Assembly (NCBI GenBank): GCA_030589175.1
Contig: JAUUWJ010000034.1
Coordinates: forward strand, 1 to 7,098
From: Actinomycetes bacterium
GTDB lineage: Bacteria; Actinomycetota; Aquicultoria; SURF-47; JAUUWJ01
Direction: 5' to 3'
DNA length: 7,098 bases
This document shows, in pieces, positions 1 through 6,076 of the stretch. The stretch's first letter is position 1; the number at the start of each line of letters is the position of its first letter. Position numbers and translations under genes: made by a program. The notes below the pieces were generated by a model. The model saw only the letters and a program-made list of their open reading frames with translations, did no database searches and was not told where the DNA came from.

Positions 1-395
1 ACGCAAAAGTCTAAGATTTTCTTTGGTGCTCGGATGGACATTTCATGAGCGTTTTCCACTTCTTTTTTCTCTGTTATTGTACCCGTTGCATCAACGTGTC
101 CTTGTACAATATGGCCCTCAAAGCGGCCGTCGGCAGCCAGGGGTCTTTCAAGGTTTACTTTATCGGCTATTTTTAAATCACCAAGATCGGTTTTAGAAAT
201 AGTTTCCGGCATGACATCCAGCGTAAAACTGTTGTTTTCAATCGATGTTACGGTAAGACAAACACCATTGACTGCTATAGAACTTCCCTTTTTTAGTTCT
301 TTTGCTAAGGAAGATTCAAGAGTAAGCACGCTGCTTTCTTGTCCCTTGTTTATTTTCTTTATAGTTCCAAACGCCTCAATTATTCCAGAAAACAT
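1..395 (-). CDS. ribE: Riboflavin synthase, alpha chain (partial, 3' end outside window)
   Basis: Catalyses the last step of riboflavin synthesis, dismutating two 6,7-dimethyl-8-ribityllumazines into riboflavin and a pyrimidinedione; cytoplasmic homotrimer. I translated this region myself: 131 residues are visible, starting MFSGIIEAFG, the family's typical start (MFTGIVE). The N-terminal barrel is complete: GSSIAVNGVCLTV at about 37-49, DVMPETISKTDLG at 60-72, VNLERPL at 80-86 and GHIVQGHVDATG at 94-105. The second barrel has only begun (to residue 131). By alignment from memory, Ser39, Cys46 and His100 match the E. coli residues Ser41, Cys48 and His102. The start is supported by an AAGGAAG ribosome-binding site (399-405) four bases before ATG. 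It follows ribD across a 116-base A+T-rich gap with no evident terminator. A weak promoter-like pair (TTTACT at 437-442, TATATT at 413-418, 18-bp spacer) lies in the gap but could be chance in such A+T-rich DNA. Some databases call this gene ribC. Confidence 0.96.
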   Translation of the reverse strand, partial: MFSGIIEAFGTIKKINKGQESSVLTLESSLAKELKKGSSIAVNGVCLTVTSIENNSFTLDVMPETISKTDLGDLKIADKVNLERPLAADGRFEGHIVQGHVDATGTITEKKEVENAHEMSIRAPKKILDFC

Positions 396-482
396 AAACT
401 TCCTTAAAAACTAATATATAAAATATAAAATCGATAAGTAAAAACTTAAATATATTTTTATAAAATCTTCTGTATTTTTAGT

Positions 483-494
483 TGTCGTTTTTCT
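483..494 (+). repeat. 12-bp inverted repeat, copy 1 (downstream of ribD)
   Basis: TGTCGTTTTTCT at 483-494 is the exact reverse complement of 2342-2353. The two copies flank rpe and ribD, both in A+T-rich spacers, about 1.85 kb apart. Nearby bases are loosely alike as well (ACTAAAAA and TATATTA-like tracts). Significance is uncertain given the base composition. Confidence 0.4.
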
Positions 495-511
495 TTTTTA
501 TATATAATATT

Positions 512-1618
512 TTACTTTGAAACGTAGGCTTCTATATAGATATCTTTATCTAACCGCTCTACTTTATTAATCTTTAGCTCCGTTGCCCCAGCTATTGAGC
601 TTATACCTTGGCCGCCGATTACGGGCAATTCTTGTCCACCAAATAGTTTTGGAGCAACAAAAAAGATAACTTTGTTAACAAGTTTAGATTGCCACACTTC
701 ACTATTCAGTTTTGAGCCGCCTTCAATCAATAAGCCGGCTATATTGCGTCTAGCTAATTCTTTCATTAACTCATCCATTGAGAAGTGGCCGTCTCTGTTC
801 TTTTCCTTTATGGAGATTATCTTAACACTTAATTTTTCCAGGTTTTCTTTCTTTAACTTGCCAACTAGATTAGAGCAAGCAATTATTGTTGGGTAAGCTT
901 TAGCGGTTTTAATAATCTTGCTGTCTAGCGGTATTTTAAGCTTTGGGTCTATTATGATTCTGGCCGGTGGTTTGAATTTTCTGCCTTTAGTGTTTCTGGG
1001 TATAAGTAGCGGATCATCGGCTAATACCGTACCAATGCCGACCATTATTCCGTCATTTTCCGCTCTTAGACGGTGGGCCTTCTTTCTTGACGTCGAAGAT
1101 GTAATCCATTTTGACTCTCCATCTCTAGTTGCAATCTTTCCATCCAAGGTTATTGCCGCTTTTAAGGTCACAAATGGGCGCTTCTTTTCTAGGTGGTAAA
1201 AATAAGCTTCATTTTGTTTTTTTATTCTTGATGAAAGCACACTGGTTTTAACTTGAAAACCGGCTTTTCTTAAGCCCCTTATGCTCTTCCCTTTTACTTG
1301 GGGGTTGGGGTCTTTGCAGCCAATAATTATTTTTGCAAAGTTTTTGTATTTCAATATTAAATTAAGACACGGAGGAGTTTTGCCGTAATGAGCACACGGC
1401 TCTAAAGTCACGTAGAGATCCGCTTTTAAGCGGGGATTAATTGATTTTAAAGCTTCTACTTCCGCGTGGCTTTTGCCATATGCTGAATGATGGCCTTTTG
1501 AAATAACCTTATTATTCTTAACAACTAAAGCTCCTACCAGTGGATTAGGACTAACGGATCCTCTTCCCTTTTCTGCTTCCGCTATGGCTTTCTCCATAAA
1601 AAAGTTATGATTAGACAT
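512..1618 (-). CDS. ribD: Bifunctional riboflavin biosynthesis deaminase/reductase RibD
   Basis: Carries out two consecutive steps of riboflavin synthesis: deamination of 2,5-diamino-6-ribosylamino-4(3H)-pyrimidinone 5'-phosphate, then NADPH-dependent reduction of the ribosyl side chain. At 368 aa it has the usual full length. The N-terminal cytidine-deaminase-like domain (about 1-145) has SPNPLVGA (23-30), the zinc and catalytic motif HAE (51-53) and PC(75)AHYGKTPPC(84). The C-terminal reductase domain (about 147-368) begins RPFVTLKAAITLDGKIA, has WITS (171-174), RAENDGIMVGIGTVLADDPLL near 185-205, and LLIEGGSKLNSEVW near the end. All key residues seen are intact. The ATG lies nine bases after the rpe stop codon, and the bases before it (CCAATCATA) hold no Shine-Dalgarno sequence, so translation is probably coupled to rpe. 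Met8 is a possible later start, but residues 1-7 fit the family's N-terminus. Confidence 0.98.
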   Translation of the reverse strand: MSNHNFFMEKAIAEAEKGRGSVSPNPLVGALVVKNNKVISKGHHSAYGKSHAEVEALKSINPRLKADLYVTLEPCAHYGKTPPCLNLILKYKNFAKIIIGCKDPNPQVKGKSIRGLRKAGFQVKTSVLSSRIKKQNEAYFYHLEKKRPFVTLKAAITLDGKIATRDGESKWITSSTSRKKAHRLRAENDGIMVGIGTVLADDPLLIPRNTKGRKFKPPARIIIDPKLKIPLDSKIIKTAKAYPTIIACSNLVGKLKKENLEKLSVKIISIKEKNRDGHFSMDELMKELARRNIAGLLIEGGSKLNSEVWQSKLVNKVIFFVAPKLFGGQELPVIGGQGISSIAGATELKINKVERLDKDIYIEAYVSK

Positions 1619-1627
1619 TATGATTGG

Positions 1628-2296
1628 CTAGCTTAATGCTTTTTTTAAAGCTTGAAGGGATTTTTTTATTTGACCGTTTGAGAAGACAGAAGAACCGGCC
1701 ACTATGACATCGGCACCGGCATCAGCGACTTTTAGAATATTAGACTCGTCTATGCCTCCGTCTATCTGAATTAATGCCTTAGATTTGGTTTTTTTAAGCA
1801 TTTCTTTCAAAAATTTAATTTTACCGACTGATTGTTCTATGAATTCTTGTCCGCCAAAACCGGGATTTACCGACATAACAAGAACAAAGTCTACATAATC
1901 GATAACATTTACAAGGTTAGTCAAAGCGGTAGCCGGATTAATGGCAACTCCCACTTTAATTCCAACTTTAGATTTAGCCAAGTGTATGGTTCTGTGCAAA
2001 TGGGCACAAGCTTCTGTGTGAAAAGATATCCAGTTTGCACCGGCATCTACAAAATGGTCAATGAAAAATTCAGGGTGCTCTACCATTAAGTGAACATCTA
2101 GCGGTAATTTTGTACTTTTTTTGATAGATTTAACCACATCGGGTCCGATTGTAATGTTGGGTACAAAATGTCCATCCATTACATCTATATGAAGCAGATC
2201 TGCACCGGCTTCTTCAGCTAGACTAATCTGATTGCCTAGCTGCGAAAAATCGGCTGAAAGAATTGAAGGTGCTATCATCTTTTTATTTTCAGACAT
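1628..2296 (-). CDS. rpe: Ribulose-phosphate 3-epimerase
   Basis: Interconverts D-ribulose 5-phosphate and D-xylulose 5-phosphate in the pentose phosphate pathway; a cytoplasmic metal-dependent TIM barrel. At 222 aa it is the normal length. Motifs run in order: IAPSILSADF (8-17), HIDVMDGHFVPN (36-47), LDVHLM (66-71), MSVNPGFGGQ (141-150), IQIDGGI (176-182) and VAGSSVF (199-205). The expected metal ligands His36, Asp38, His69 and Asp179 are present, with Asp38 and Asp179 the usual acid/base pair. The first ATG is favoured by an AAAGGG ribosome-binding site (2305-2310) eight bases upstream; Met7 is an alternative. It is the first gene of a likely rpe-ribD(-ribE) unit. Because ribulose 5-phosphate is the substrate of 3,4-dihydroxy-2-butanone 4-phosphate synthase (RibA/RibB), the pairing with riboflavin genes makes biochemical sense. 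The 158-base upstream gap shows no convincing promoter and no FMN riboswitch. Confidence 0.98.
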   Translation of the reverse strand: MSENKKMIAPSILSADFSQLGNQISLAEEAGADLLHIDVMDGHFVPNITIGPDVVKSIKKSTKLPLDVHLMVEHPEFFIDHFVDAGANWISFHTEACAHLHRTIHLAKSKVGIKVGVAINPATALTNLVNVIDYVDFVLVMSVNPGFGGQEFIEQSVGKIKFLKEMLKKTKSKALIQIDGGIDESNILKVADAGADVIVAGSSVFSNGQIKKSLQALKKALS

Positions 2297-2341
2297 AAGG
2301 TTAACCCTTTTTTTATTAAGCTAAAAAATAAGAAATAATAT

Positions 2342-2353
2342 AGAAAAACGACA
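2342..2353 (-). repeat. 12-bp inverted repeat, copy 2 (upstream of rpe)
   Basis: AGAAAAACGACA on the plus strand here mirrors the copy just downstream of ribD. It lies about 45 bases before the rpe start codon, in the spacer separating the glutamate synthase operon from the riboflavin unit. Confidence 0.4.
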
Positions 2354-2407
2354 GTTTAAAACTAAAAAATTACACCTGATAATACAACTCCATATTATAT
2401 TTTAACT

Positions 2408-2456
2408 TACTTTTTAGTTTTACATTTTATTTTTTCGATTTTCGATTTTAGTTTTT
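2408..2456. repeat. A-rich heptameric repeat at the GXGXG gene stop codon
   Basis: On the minus strand seven successive 7-bp units each begin with AAAA, including two exact copies of AAAATCG, followed by units such as AAAATGT and AAAACTA. The first unit overlaps the TAA stop codon of the GXGXG gene. The unit is unlike the TGAYGTC family but has the same period and the same kind of location. Since the region is A-rich, part of the periodicity could be chance. Confidence 0.55.
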
Positions 2457-3207
2457 AATAGGCGTATAACCTTCCGTATGGTCTATGACTCAACGGCAGA
2501 AGCTTAATAAACCTCTCCTTAATTATTTTATCAAAATCAAGCTTAAATGTATTGGCAAATTCTTTTAAGCGCGGGTAGAGTAGTTCTTCATCTTTACTAT
2601 CCAACTTTAAACTTGATACTTCTTGGCCCAGTTGGCTCTGATGAACATTTCCTCTTATATAAATAACGCCACCATGCATACCTGTTCCTATGTAGGTGCT
2701 TGGAAGATATTGTTCTTTTGAGTTTAAATTAAGGACAGCTAAAATGCCGCCTGCCATGTATTCACCTAAAAAATCATAAGCTTCCCCGCCAATAATCAAT
2801 GTAGGCTTAAAATCTTGATATTCTTTCATGTGAATTCCGGCTCTGTAGCCGACATTGCCTTTGATAAAGATGCGTCCGGATCTGGCAGCAATGCCGCAAA
2901 CATCGCTGGCACTTCCGTGAACAGTTATAGAGCCGGAATTCATAGTGTTGCCGACTGCATCTTGAGCGTTACCTTTTAAGACAATATTGGGACCGTCCAT
3001 GAAGGCGCCCAGGTCTGCTCCGGCCGTGCCTTTAATATTGATCTTAATTTTTTTATTAAGGCCGGTTCCGATGTAACGCTGACCGATTACACCGACTATG
3101 TTTAGCGAGTTGTGACCGTCATTTACCGCTTTTTTAATAAGATTATTAAGCTCCTTAAAGTGGAGGCCGTTTGCCTTAATTTTATATGCCTTAAGCTTTT
3201 TCTTCAC
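2455..3207 (-). CDS. Glutamate synthase GXGXG (alpha subunit C-terminal) domain protein
   Basis: Stand-alone version of the C-terminal beta-helix domain of the glutamate synthase large subunit (GltB3 of the archaeal-type enzyme; GlxC-like). It has no catalytic residues of its own and is thought to act structurally in the complex. Over 250 aa the right-handed beta-helix shows as recurring Gly-x-x-x-Gly turns: GTAGADLGAFM (60-70), GNAQDAVGNTMNSG (79-92), GSASDVCGIAARSG (98-111), GNVGYRAGIHM (117-127), and later GGEAYDFLGEYMAGG (140-154) and GTGMHGGVIYIRG (174-186). The start codon is GTG, one base after the TAG stop of the FMN subunit gene (TAGGGTG); an AGGCGGT ribosome-binding site lies four bases upstream inside the preceding gene, so the two are translationally coupled. 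Its stop codon falls inside the first unit of a 7-bp periodic A-rich repeat. It belongs to the three-gene glutamate synthase operon. Confidence 0.93.
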   Translation of the reverse strand: MKKKLKAYKIKANGLHFKELNNLIKKAVNDGHNSLNIVGVIGQRYIGTGLNKKIKINIKGTAGADLGAFMDGPNIVLKGNAQDAVGNTMNSGSITVHGSASDVCGIAARSGRIFIKGNVGYRAGIHMKEYQDFKPTLIIGGEAYDFLGEYMAGGILAVLNLNSKEQYLPSTYIGTGMHGGVIYIRGNVHQSQLGQEVSSLKLDSKDEELLYPRLKEFANTFKLDFDKIIKERFIKLLPLSHRPYGRLYAY

Positions 3208-3208
3208 C

Positions 3209-4720
3209 CTAACCGCCTGCTTGTTTTATTCCTAAGATTTTAAGTTCTTCAGCACTTAGACCGACACCCCTTAACCGCAATCTATTGCTTTTAAGGCTTT
3301 CGATAGCGTTTAAGCCCATAGCGCCAAGTATTTCTTTGATTTCTAGGCTCCAGGCCCTAAGAAGGTTGCTGAGGCGCTTATATGCAATCTCCGGGTTGAG
3401 TCTTTTGGCCAACTGGGGATTAGTTGTCGCAATTCCCCAAGCGCATTTTCCTGTGTAACATTTTTGGCACATAGTGCAACCTATTGATATCAAAGCGGAG
3501 GTTCCGATATATACGGCATCGGCCCCAAGGGCTATTGCTTTTACGACATCAACGCTATTTCTAATACCGCCGGATGCCACCAAGCTTACATTATTCCTAA
3601 TACTCTCTTTTCTTAATCGATCGTCAACGGCAGCGATAGCCATCTCTATTGGTATTCCCACGTTGTCTCTTATAACAGTAGGGGCAGCTCCTGTACCTCC
3701 CCTAAAGCCGTCGATTGTAACAATGTCGGCACCTGCTCTGGCAATACCGCTTGCTATAGCGGCAACATTGTGGACCGCTGCAATTTTTACCGAAACAAGT
3801 TTTTTGTAAAATGTTGCTTCTTTAATAGCGTATACTAGCTGAGCCAGGTCTTCGATGGAATAAATATCATGATGAGGTGCCGGAGACAAAGCATCTGTTC
3901 CTTCCGGGATCATTCTTGTTTGAGAGATTTCAGCATTAATCTTCTCTCCGGGCAAATGTCCGCCAATACCCGGTTTTGCTCCCTGTCCTATTTTGATTTC
4001 GACAACAGAGCCGGCATTTAGATATTCATGATGAACGCCATATCTTCCGGAAGCCACTTGCACAATAGTATTCTTACCATATTTGTATAAGCTTTTGTGA
4101 AGACCGCCCTCACCGGTATTGTATAGAGTTCCATGTTCTTCAGCAGTTCTAGCTAGAGCTTGATGGGCATTATAGCTAATAGCGCCCAAAGACATTGCTG
4201 CAAACATAATCGGAGTCTCCAGTTTTACCTGGGGTTCAGACTTTGTCTTAATTGTCGTGGTGCTCTTCTTATTTTCTTTAAATTGCAGCCTATCGGATTT
4301 TTTCCCTAGATATGTTCTTAGCTCCATTGGTTCCCTTAAAGGGTCTATGCTAGGGTTAGTCACCTGAGAGGCATCTAAAAGAATCCTGTCAAAATAAACG
4401 GGGTAATCTTTATCGTTTCCGGTTCCGCTAAGAAGTATTCCCCCGGTTTCCGCTTGTTTGTAGATGTCTTCAATAACGTTTGCTTTCCAGTATTCGTTAG
4501 GATGATAAACAATAGGGTTTTTAACTATGTTTATAGATTTTGTCGGGCATAAAGTAGTACAGCGATGACAGGCAACGCACTTATTGTTATCGGGATAAAT
4601 CGTTGCATCGTCTTCGTCAAAACTAAGGGCAGAAAAACTGCATTGTTTGACGCAAACAAGGCATTTAATGCACTTATCGTTAATATTTACTTCGAATTTA
4701 TGTGGTATATAAGTTTTCAT
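3209..4720 (-). CDS. gltB: Glutamate synthase FMN/Fe-S subunit with N-terminal 2x[4Fe-4S] ferredoxin domain (archaeal-type)
   Basis: Catalytic core of glutamate synthase: it binds FMN and reduces the 2-iminoglutarate formed from 2-oxoglutarate and ammonia. The 503-aa protein begins with a ferredoxin domain carrying C17-x2-C20-x2-C23-x3-C27 and C48-x2-C51-x2-C54-x3-C58, enough for two [4Fe-4S] clusters. A linker follows, then the TIM-barrel synthase domain (about 165-480): MFAAMSLGAIS (172-182), NTGEGG (201-206), KIGQGAKPGIGGHLPGEK (243-260), TIDGFRGGTGAAP (335-347), VASGGIRN (381-388), and C415-x5-C421-x4-C426, matching the cysteines that hold the Fe-S cluster of GltB. The ferredoxin domain suggests electrons come through an Fe-S route, but the donor is not encoded here. 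ATG is the only possible start: the upstream in-frame codons run DPASSD back to a TAA. Oddly, no Shine-Dalgarno sequence lies close to it; a strong AAGGAG sits about 58 bases upstream, separated by a heptad repeat. Confidence 0.96.
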   Translation of the reverse strand: MKTYIPHKFEVNINDKCIKCLVCVKQCSFSALSFDEDDATIYPDNNKCVACHRCTTLCPTKSINIVKNPIVYHPNEYWKANVIEDIYKQAETGGILLSGTGNDKDYPVYFDRILLDASQVTNPSIDPLREPMELRTYLGKKSDRLQFKENKKSTTTIKTKSEPQVKLETPIMFAAMSLGAISYNAHQALARTAEEHGTLYNTGEGGLHKSLYKYGKNTIVQVASGRYGVHHEYLNAGSVVEIKIGQGAKPGIGGHLPGEKINAEISQTRMIPEGTDALSPAPHHDIYSIEDLAQLVYAIKEATFYKKLVSVKIAAVHNVAAIASGIARAGADIVTIDGFRGGTGAAPTVIRDNVGIPIEMAIAAVDDRLRKESIRNNVSLVASGGIRNSVDVVKAIALGADAVYIGTSALISIGCTMCQKCYTGKCAWGIATTNPQLAKRLNPEIAYKRLSNLLRAWSLEIKEILGAMGLNAIESLKSNRLRLRGVGLSAEELKILGIKQAGG

Positions 4721-4722
4721 AT

Positions 4723-4750
4723 CACTAGACGCCGGATCTTAGACTTCAGA
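4723..4750. repeat. Degenerate heptameric repeat before the FMN-subunit start codon
   Basis: On the minus strand four 7-bp units each begin with TC: TCTGAAG, TCTAAGA, then TCCGGCG and TCTAGTG, ending two bases before the FMN-subunit ATG. The first unit resembles the TCTGATG units of the neighbouring block but in opposite orientation. As a result GACTTCAGAC (4742-4751) can pair with GTCTGATGTC (4799-4808 or 4806-4815) at 9 of 10 positions. Confidence 0.6.
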
Positions 4751-4767
4751 CCCCAGCCAAAACACAA

Positions 4768-5892
4768 TTAATTTGTAGCTCCTTCCCTGCTGCTTGACGT
4801 CTGATGTCTGATGTCTGACGTCAGAAGTTGAGCAACAACAGGCTCGCCGCCTCGAGGTATCTTTATGTTTTTCAAATCGCTTTCAATAGTTCTAATAGCC
4901 GCTTCTTCTGTAGATATGTAGAACATATCCTTGTTTGAGGCGTATATAAGAGGTCTTAGACGGATTCTATCCGTAATCCCTATCATTTGGTCTTGGTTAG
5001 CGATAATAAATGAAAAAGGACCATTTAAAAGCAAGCTAGAATATGTTTGCCTTAACCTGGTTAAGATTCTTCTTTCTTTAGGCTCTAGATTGTCGATTTC
5101 TTTCCATAAAGGAGCGGCAATTACCTTTGCTACCAAATTTAGGGGCAGCTTATGTCTTCTCATCAACAAATCCATTGTATAGGCGACAACTTCTGTGTCG
5201 GTCATCAATTCACACTTGTAGCCATACATTTCCAAATAGCGGGCATTTGTGCCATAAGAAGAAAGCTCCCCGTTATGGACAACCGACCAATCTAGAATAT
5301 TGAAAGGATGGGCCCCTCCCCACCAGCCAACTGTGTTAGTAGGAAAACGTCCGTGAGAAAGCCAAATATAAGCCTCATAATCTTGGAGCTTATAAAAGCG
5401 AGCGATGTCTTCGGGATATCCGACACCTTTAAAGACCCCCATATTTTTTCCTGAAGATGCGACAAAAGCTCCGTCAATATTAGCGTTTATATATATTACC
5501 GTTTGAACTACGAAGTCTTCTTCGCTCATCAACGGCGGCTTATTTTCAACTGAAAGGAAATATCGCCATAATACGGGACTTTCGCTTATTGAATTAACTT
5601 TAGCAGTGGGAATTCTTTCGCTGGCGGCAATGTTAAACTTCTTTTTTAAAAAGTCCTCCGCATCGTAACGTCTGTTTGTGTCCAGATACATCATATGAAA
5701 TGCATAAAGGTCTTTATGTTCGGGATAAATGCCATAAGCAGCAAAACCGCCGCCTAGTCCGTTAGAACGGTCTCTCATGCATTTAATAGCATTAACGATT
5801 TTTTCACTACCGAAATTATTTCCGGAAATATTCATTATCCCGACTACGGCACATCCGGAAATATCTTTTTCAGCGTACGGTGGCTTAAGCAT
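4768..5892 (-). CDS. Glutamine amidotransferase (class II) subunit of split glutamate synthase
   Basis: Ntn-hydrolase-type glutaminase that would supply ammonia to the neighbouring FMN subunit (GltB1 or GlxB-like; 374 aa). The likely nucleophile is Cys14 in SGCAVVGIMN, so a 13-residue propeptide must be removed. Other motifs: RSNGLGGGFAAYGIYPEHKD (42-61), SHGRFPTN (179-186), GGAHPFN (192-198), VHNGELSSYGTN (205-216) and TDTEVVAY (231-238), together giving the Arg, Asn-Gly and Asp of the class II glutamine pocket. The family-like part ends near GGEPVVAQL (348-356). The following tail includes SDIRHQT, which is encoded by a 7-bp tandem repeat and is probably not functional. A GGGAGG ribosome-binding site lies about 11 bases before the ATG, with a second weaker AGGG closer in. 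It is the first gene of the glutamate synthase operon, preceded by a candidate promoter and leader. Confidence 0.94.
   Translation of the reverse strand: MLKPPYAEKDISGCAVVGIMNISGNNFGSEKIVNAIKCMRDRSNGLGGGFAAYGIYPEHKDLYAFHMMYLDTNRRYDAEDFLKKKFNIAASERIPTAKVNSISESPVLWRYFLSVENKPPLMSEEDFVVQTVIYINANIDGAFVASSGKNMGVFKGVGYPEDIARFYKLQDYEAYIWLSHGRFPTNTVGWWGGAHPFNILDWSVVHNGELSSYGTNARYLEMYGYKCELMTDTEVVAYTMDLLMRRHKLPLNLVAKVIAAPLWKEIDNLEPKERRILTRLRQTYSSLLLNGPFSFIIANQDQMIGITDRIRLRPLIYASNKDMFYISTEEAAIRTIESDLKNIKIPRGGEPVVAQLLTSDIRHQTSSSREGATN
4779..4784 (-). promoter_or_regulatory. Strong ribosome-binding site stranded about 58 bases from the FMN-subunit start
   Basis: On the minus strand AAGGAG (within GGGAAGGAGCT) lies inside the last codons of the amidotransferase gene. 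No ATG, GTG or TTG at a workable distance opens a useful frame: the TTG and GTG eight to twelve codon-bases downstream run only to nearby stops. It lies between the two heptad blocks, which suggests it once served the FMN-subunit gene before repeat DNA moved in. Confidence 0.4.
4795..4822. repeat. Heptameric tandem repeat TGAYGTC x4 inside the amidotransferase 3' end
   Basis: Four consecutive 7-bp units on the plus strand fit TGAYGTC (the outer two have C, the inner two T). Because 7 is not a multiple of 3, the minus-strand reading frame passes through shifting phases and reads TSDIRHQTS at residues 358-366 of the amidotransferase. The last unit is also part of a perfect 12-bp palindrome TCTGACGTCAGA (4814-4825). 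Confidence 0.85.
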
Positions 5893-5935
5893 TTACCCTA
5901 TTGCCTCCCTTTCAACGATTTTATAGACACAAAAG

Positions 5936-6031
5936 CCAGCACTAAAATAAGTGTTTTTGGCTTCCTAAATGTTTAGGCTTTAGCCCTAAATCTAAGTGGC
6001 TTTAGCTCAAAAGCTGCAACTTAAGTGCTGG
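5936..6031 (-). promoter_or_regulatory. Structured leader or miniature inverted-repeat element upstream of the glutamate synthase operon
   Basis: This 96-bp segment is bounded by perfect 8-bp inverted repeats (CCAGCACT and AGTGCTGG), extended inward after a 4-base bulge by five more pairs (5948-5952 with 6019-6023). Inside are small hairpins, such as AGCT-TTTG-AGCT and a TTTAGG/CCTAAA stem, and a 9-bp direct repeat GGCTTTAGC (plus strand, 5976-5984 and 5998-6006). The arm at 5936-5943 can instead join a local hairpin (5933-5938 with 5958-5963, and 5940-5943 with 5950-5953) followed by a short T-run. The two folds exclude each other. It matches no riboswitch class I recognise and could equally be a MITE-like repeat. 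Confidence 0.35.
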
Positions 6032-6046
6032 ACGTTTTGCCGTTTT

Positions 6047-6075
6047 ATTTTATCATGCCTGAAAGTCGCGACCAA
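6047..6075 (-). promoter_or_regulatory. Candidate sigma70-type promoter of the glutamate synthase operon
   Basis: On the minus strand TTGGTC (6070-6075) and TAAAAT (6047-6052) are separated by exactly 17 bases, and a TG one base before the -10 (TGATAAAAT) resembles an extended -10. Transcription would start near 6040, leaving about 150 bases of leader before the amidotransferase ATG. The -35 matches the consensus at only three of six positions. This is inferred from sequence alone. Confidence 0.4.
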
Positions 6076-6076
6076 G

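Noticed and set aside
2369..2392. Tiny minus-strand frame MELYYQV as a leader peptide before rpe
   Set aside because: Seven codons, no ribosome-binding site and no attenuator structure; consistent with chance.
2297..2454. FMN riboswitch upstream of the riboflavin genes
   Set aside because: None of the conserved G-rich RFN core elements are present; the spacer is almost wholly A/T. A weak promoter-like pair (TTAGTT, 17 bases, TATATT at 2337-2365) was too poor in the -35 to list.
3474..3809. 111-codon plus-strand open frame opposite the FMN subunit, and similar plus-strand frames elsewhere
   Set aside because: They lie antisense within well-supported conserved genes, have no family motifs, and are explained as shadows of the coding strand.
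4795..4822. CRISPR or protein repeat domain
   Set aside because: Units are 7 bp with no spacers, and the phase shifts through the reading frame, so it is a DNA-level repeat rather than a CRISPR array or a repeated protein motif.
5292..5477. 61-codon minus-strand frame within the amidotransferase gene
   Set aside because: Out-of-frame reading of a conserved class II amidotransferase region; no independent support.
5933..5963. Rho-independent terminator after miaA
   Set aside because: The hairpin is broken by unpaired bases and followed by only four T on the minus strand; it also lies downstream of the likely operon promoter.
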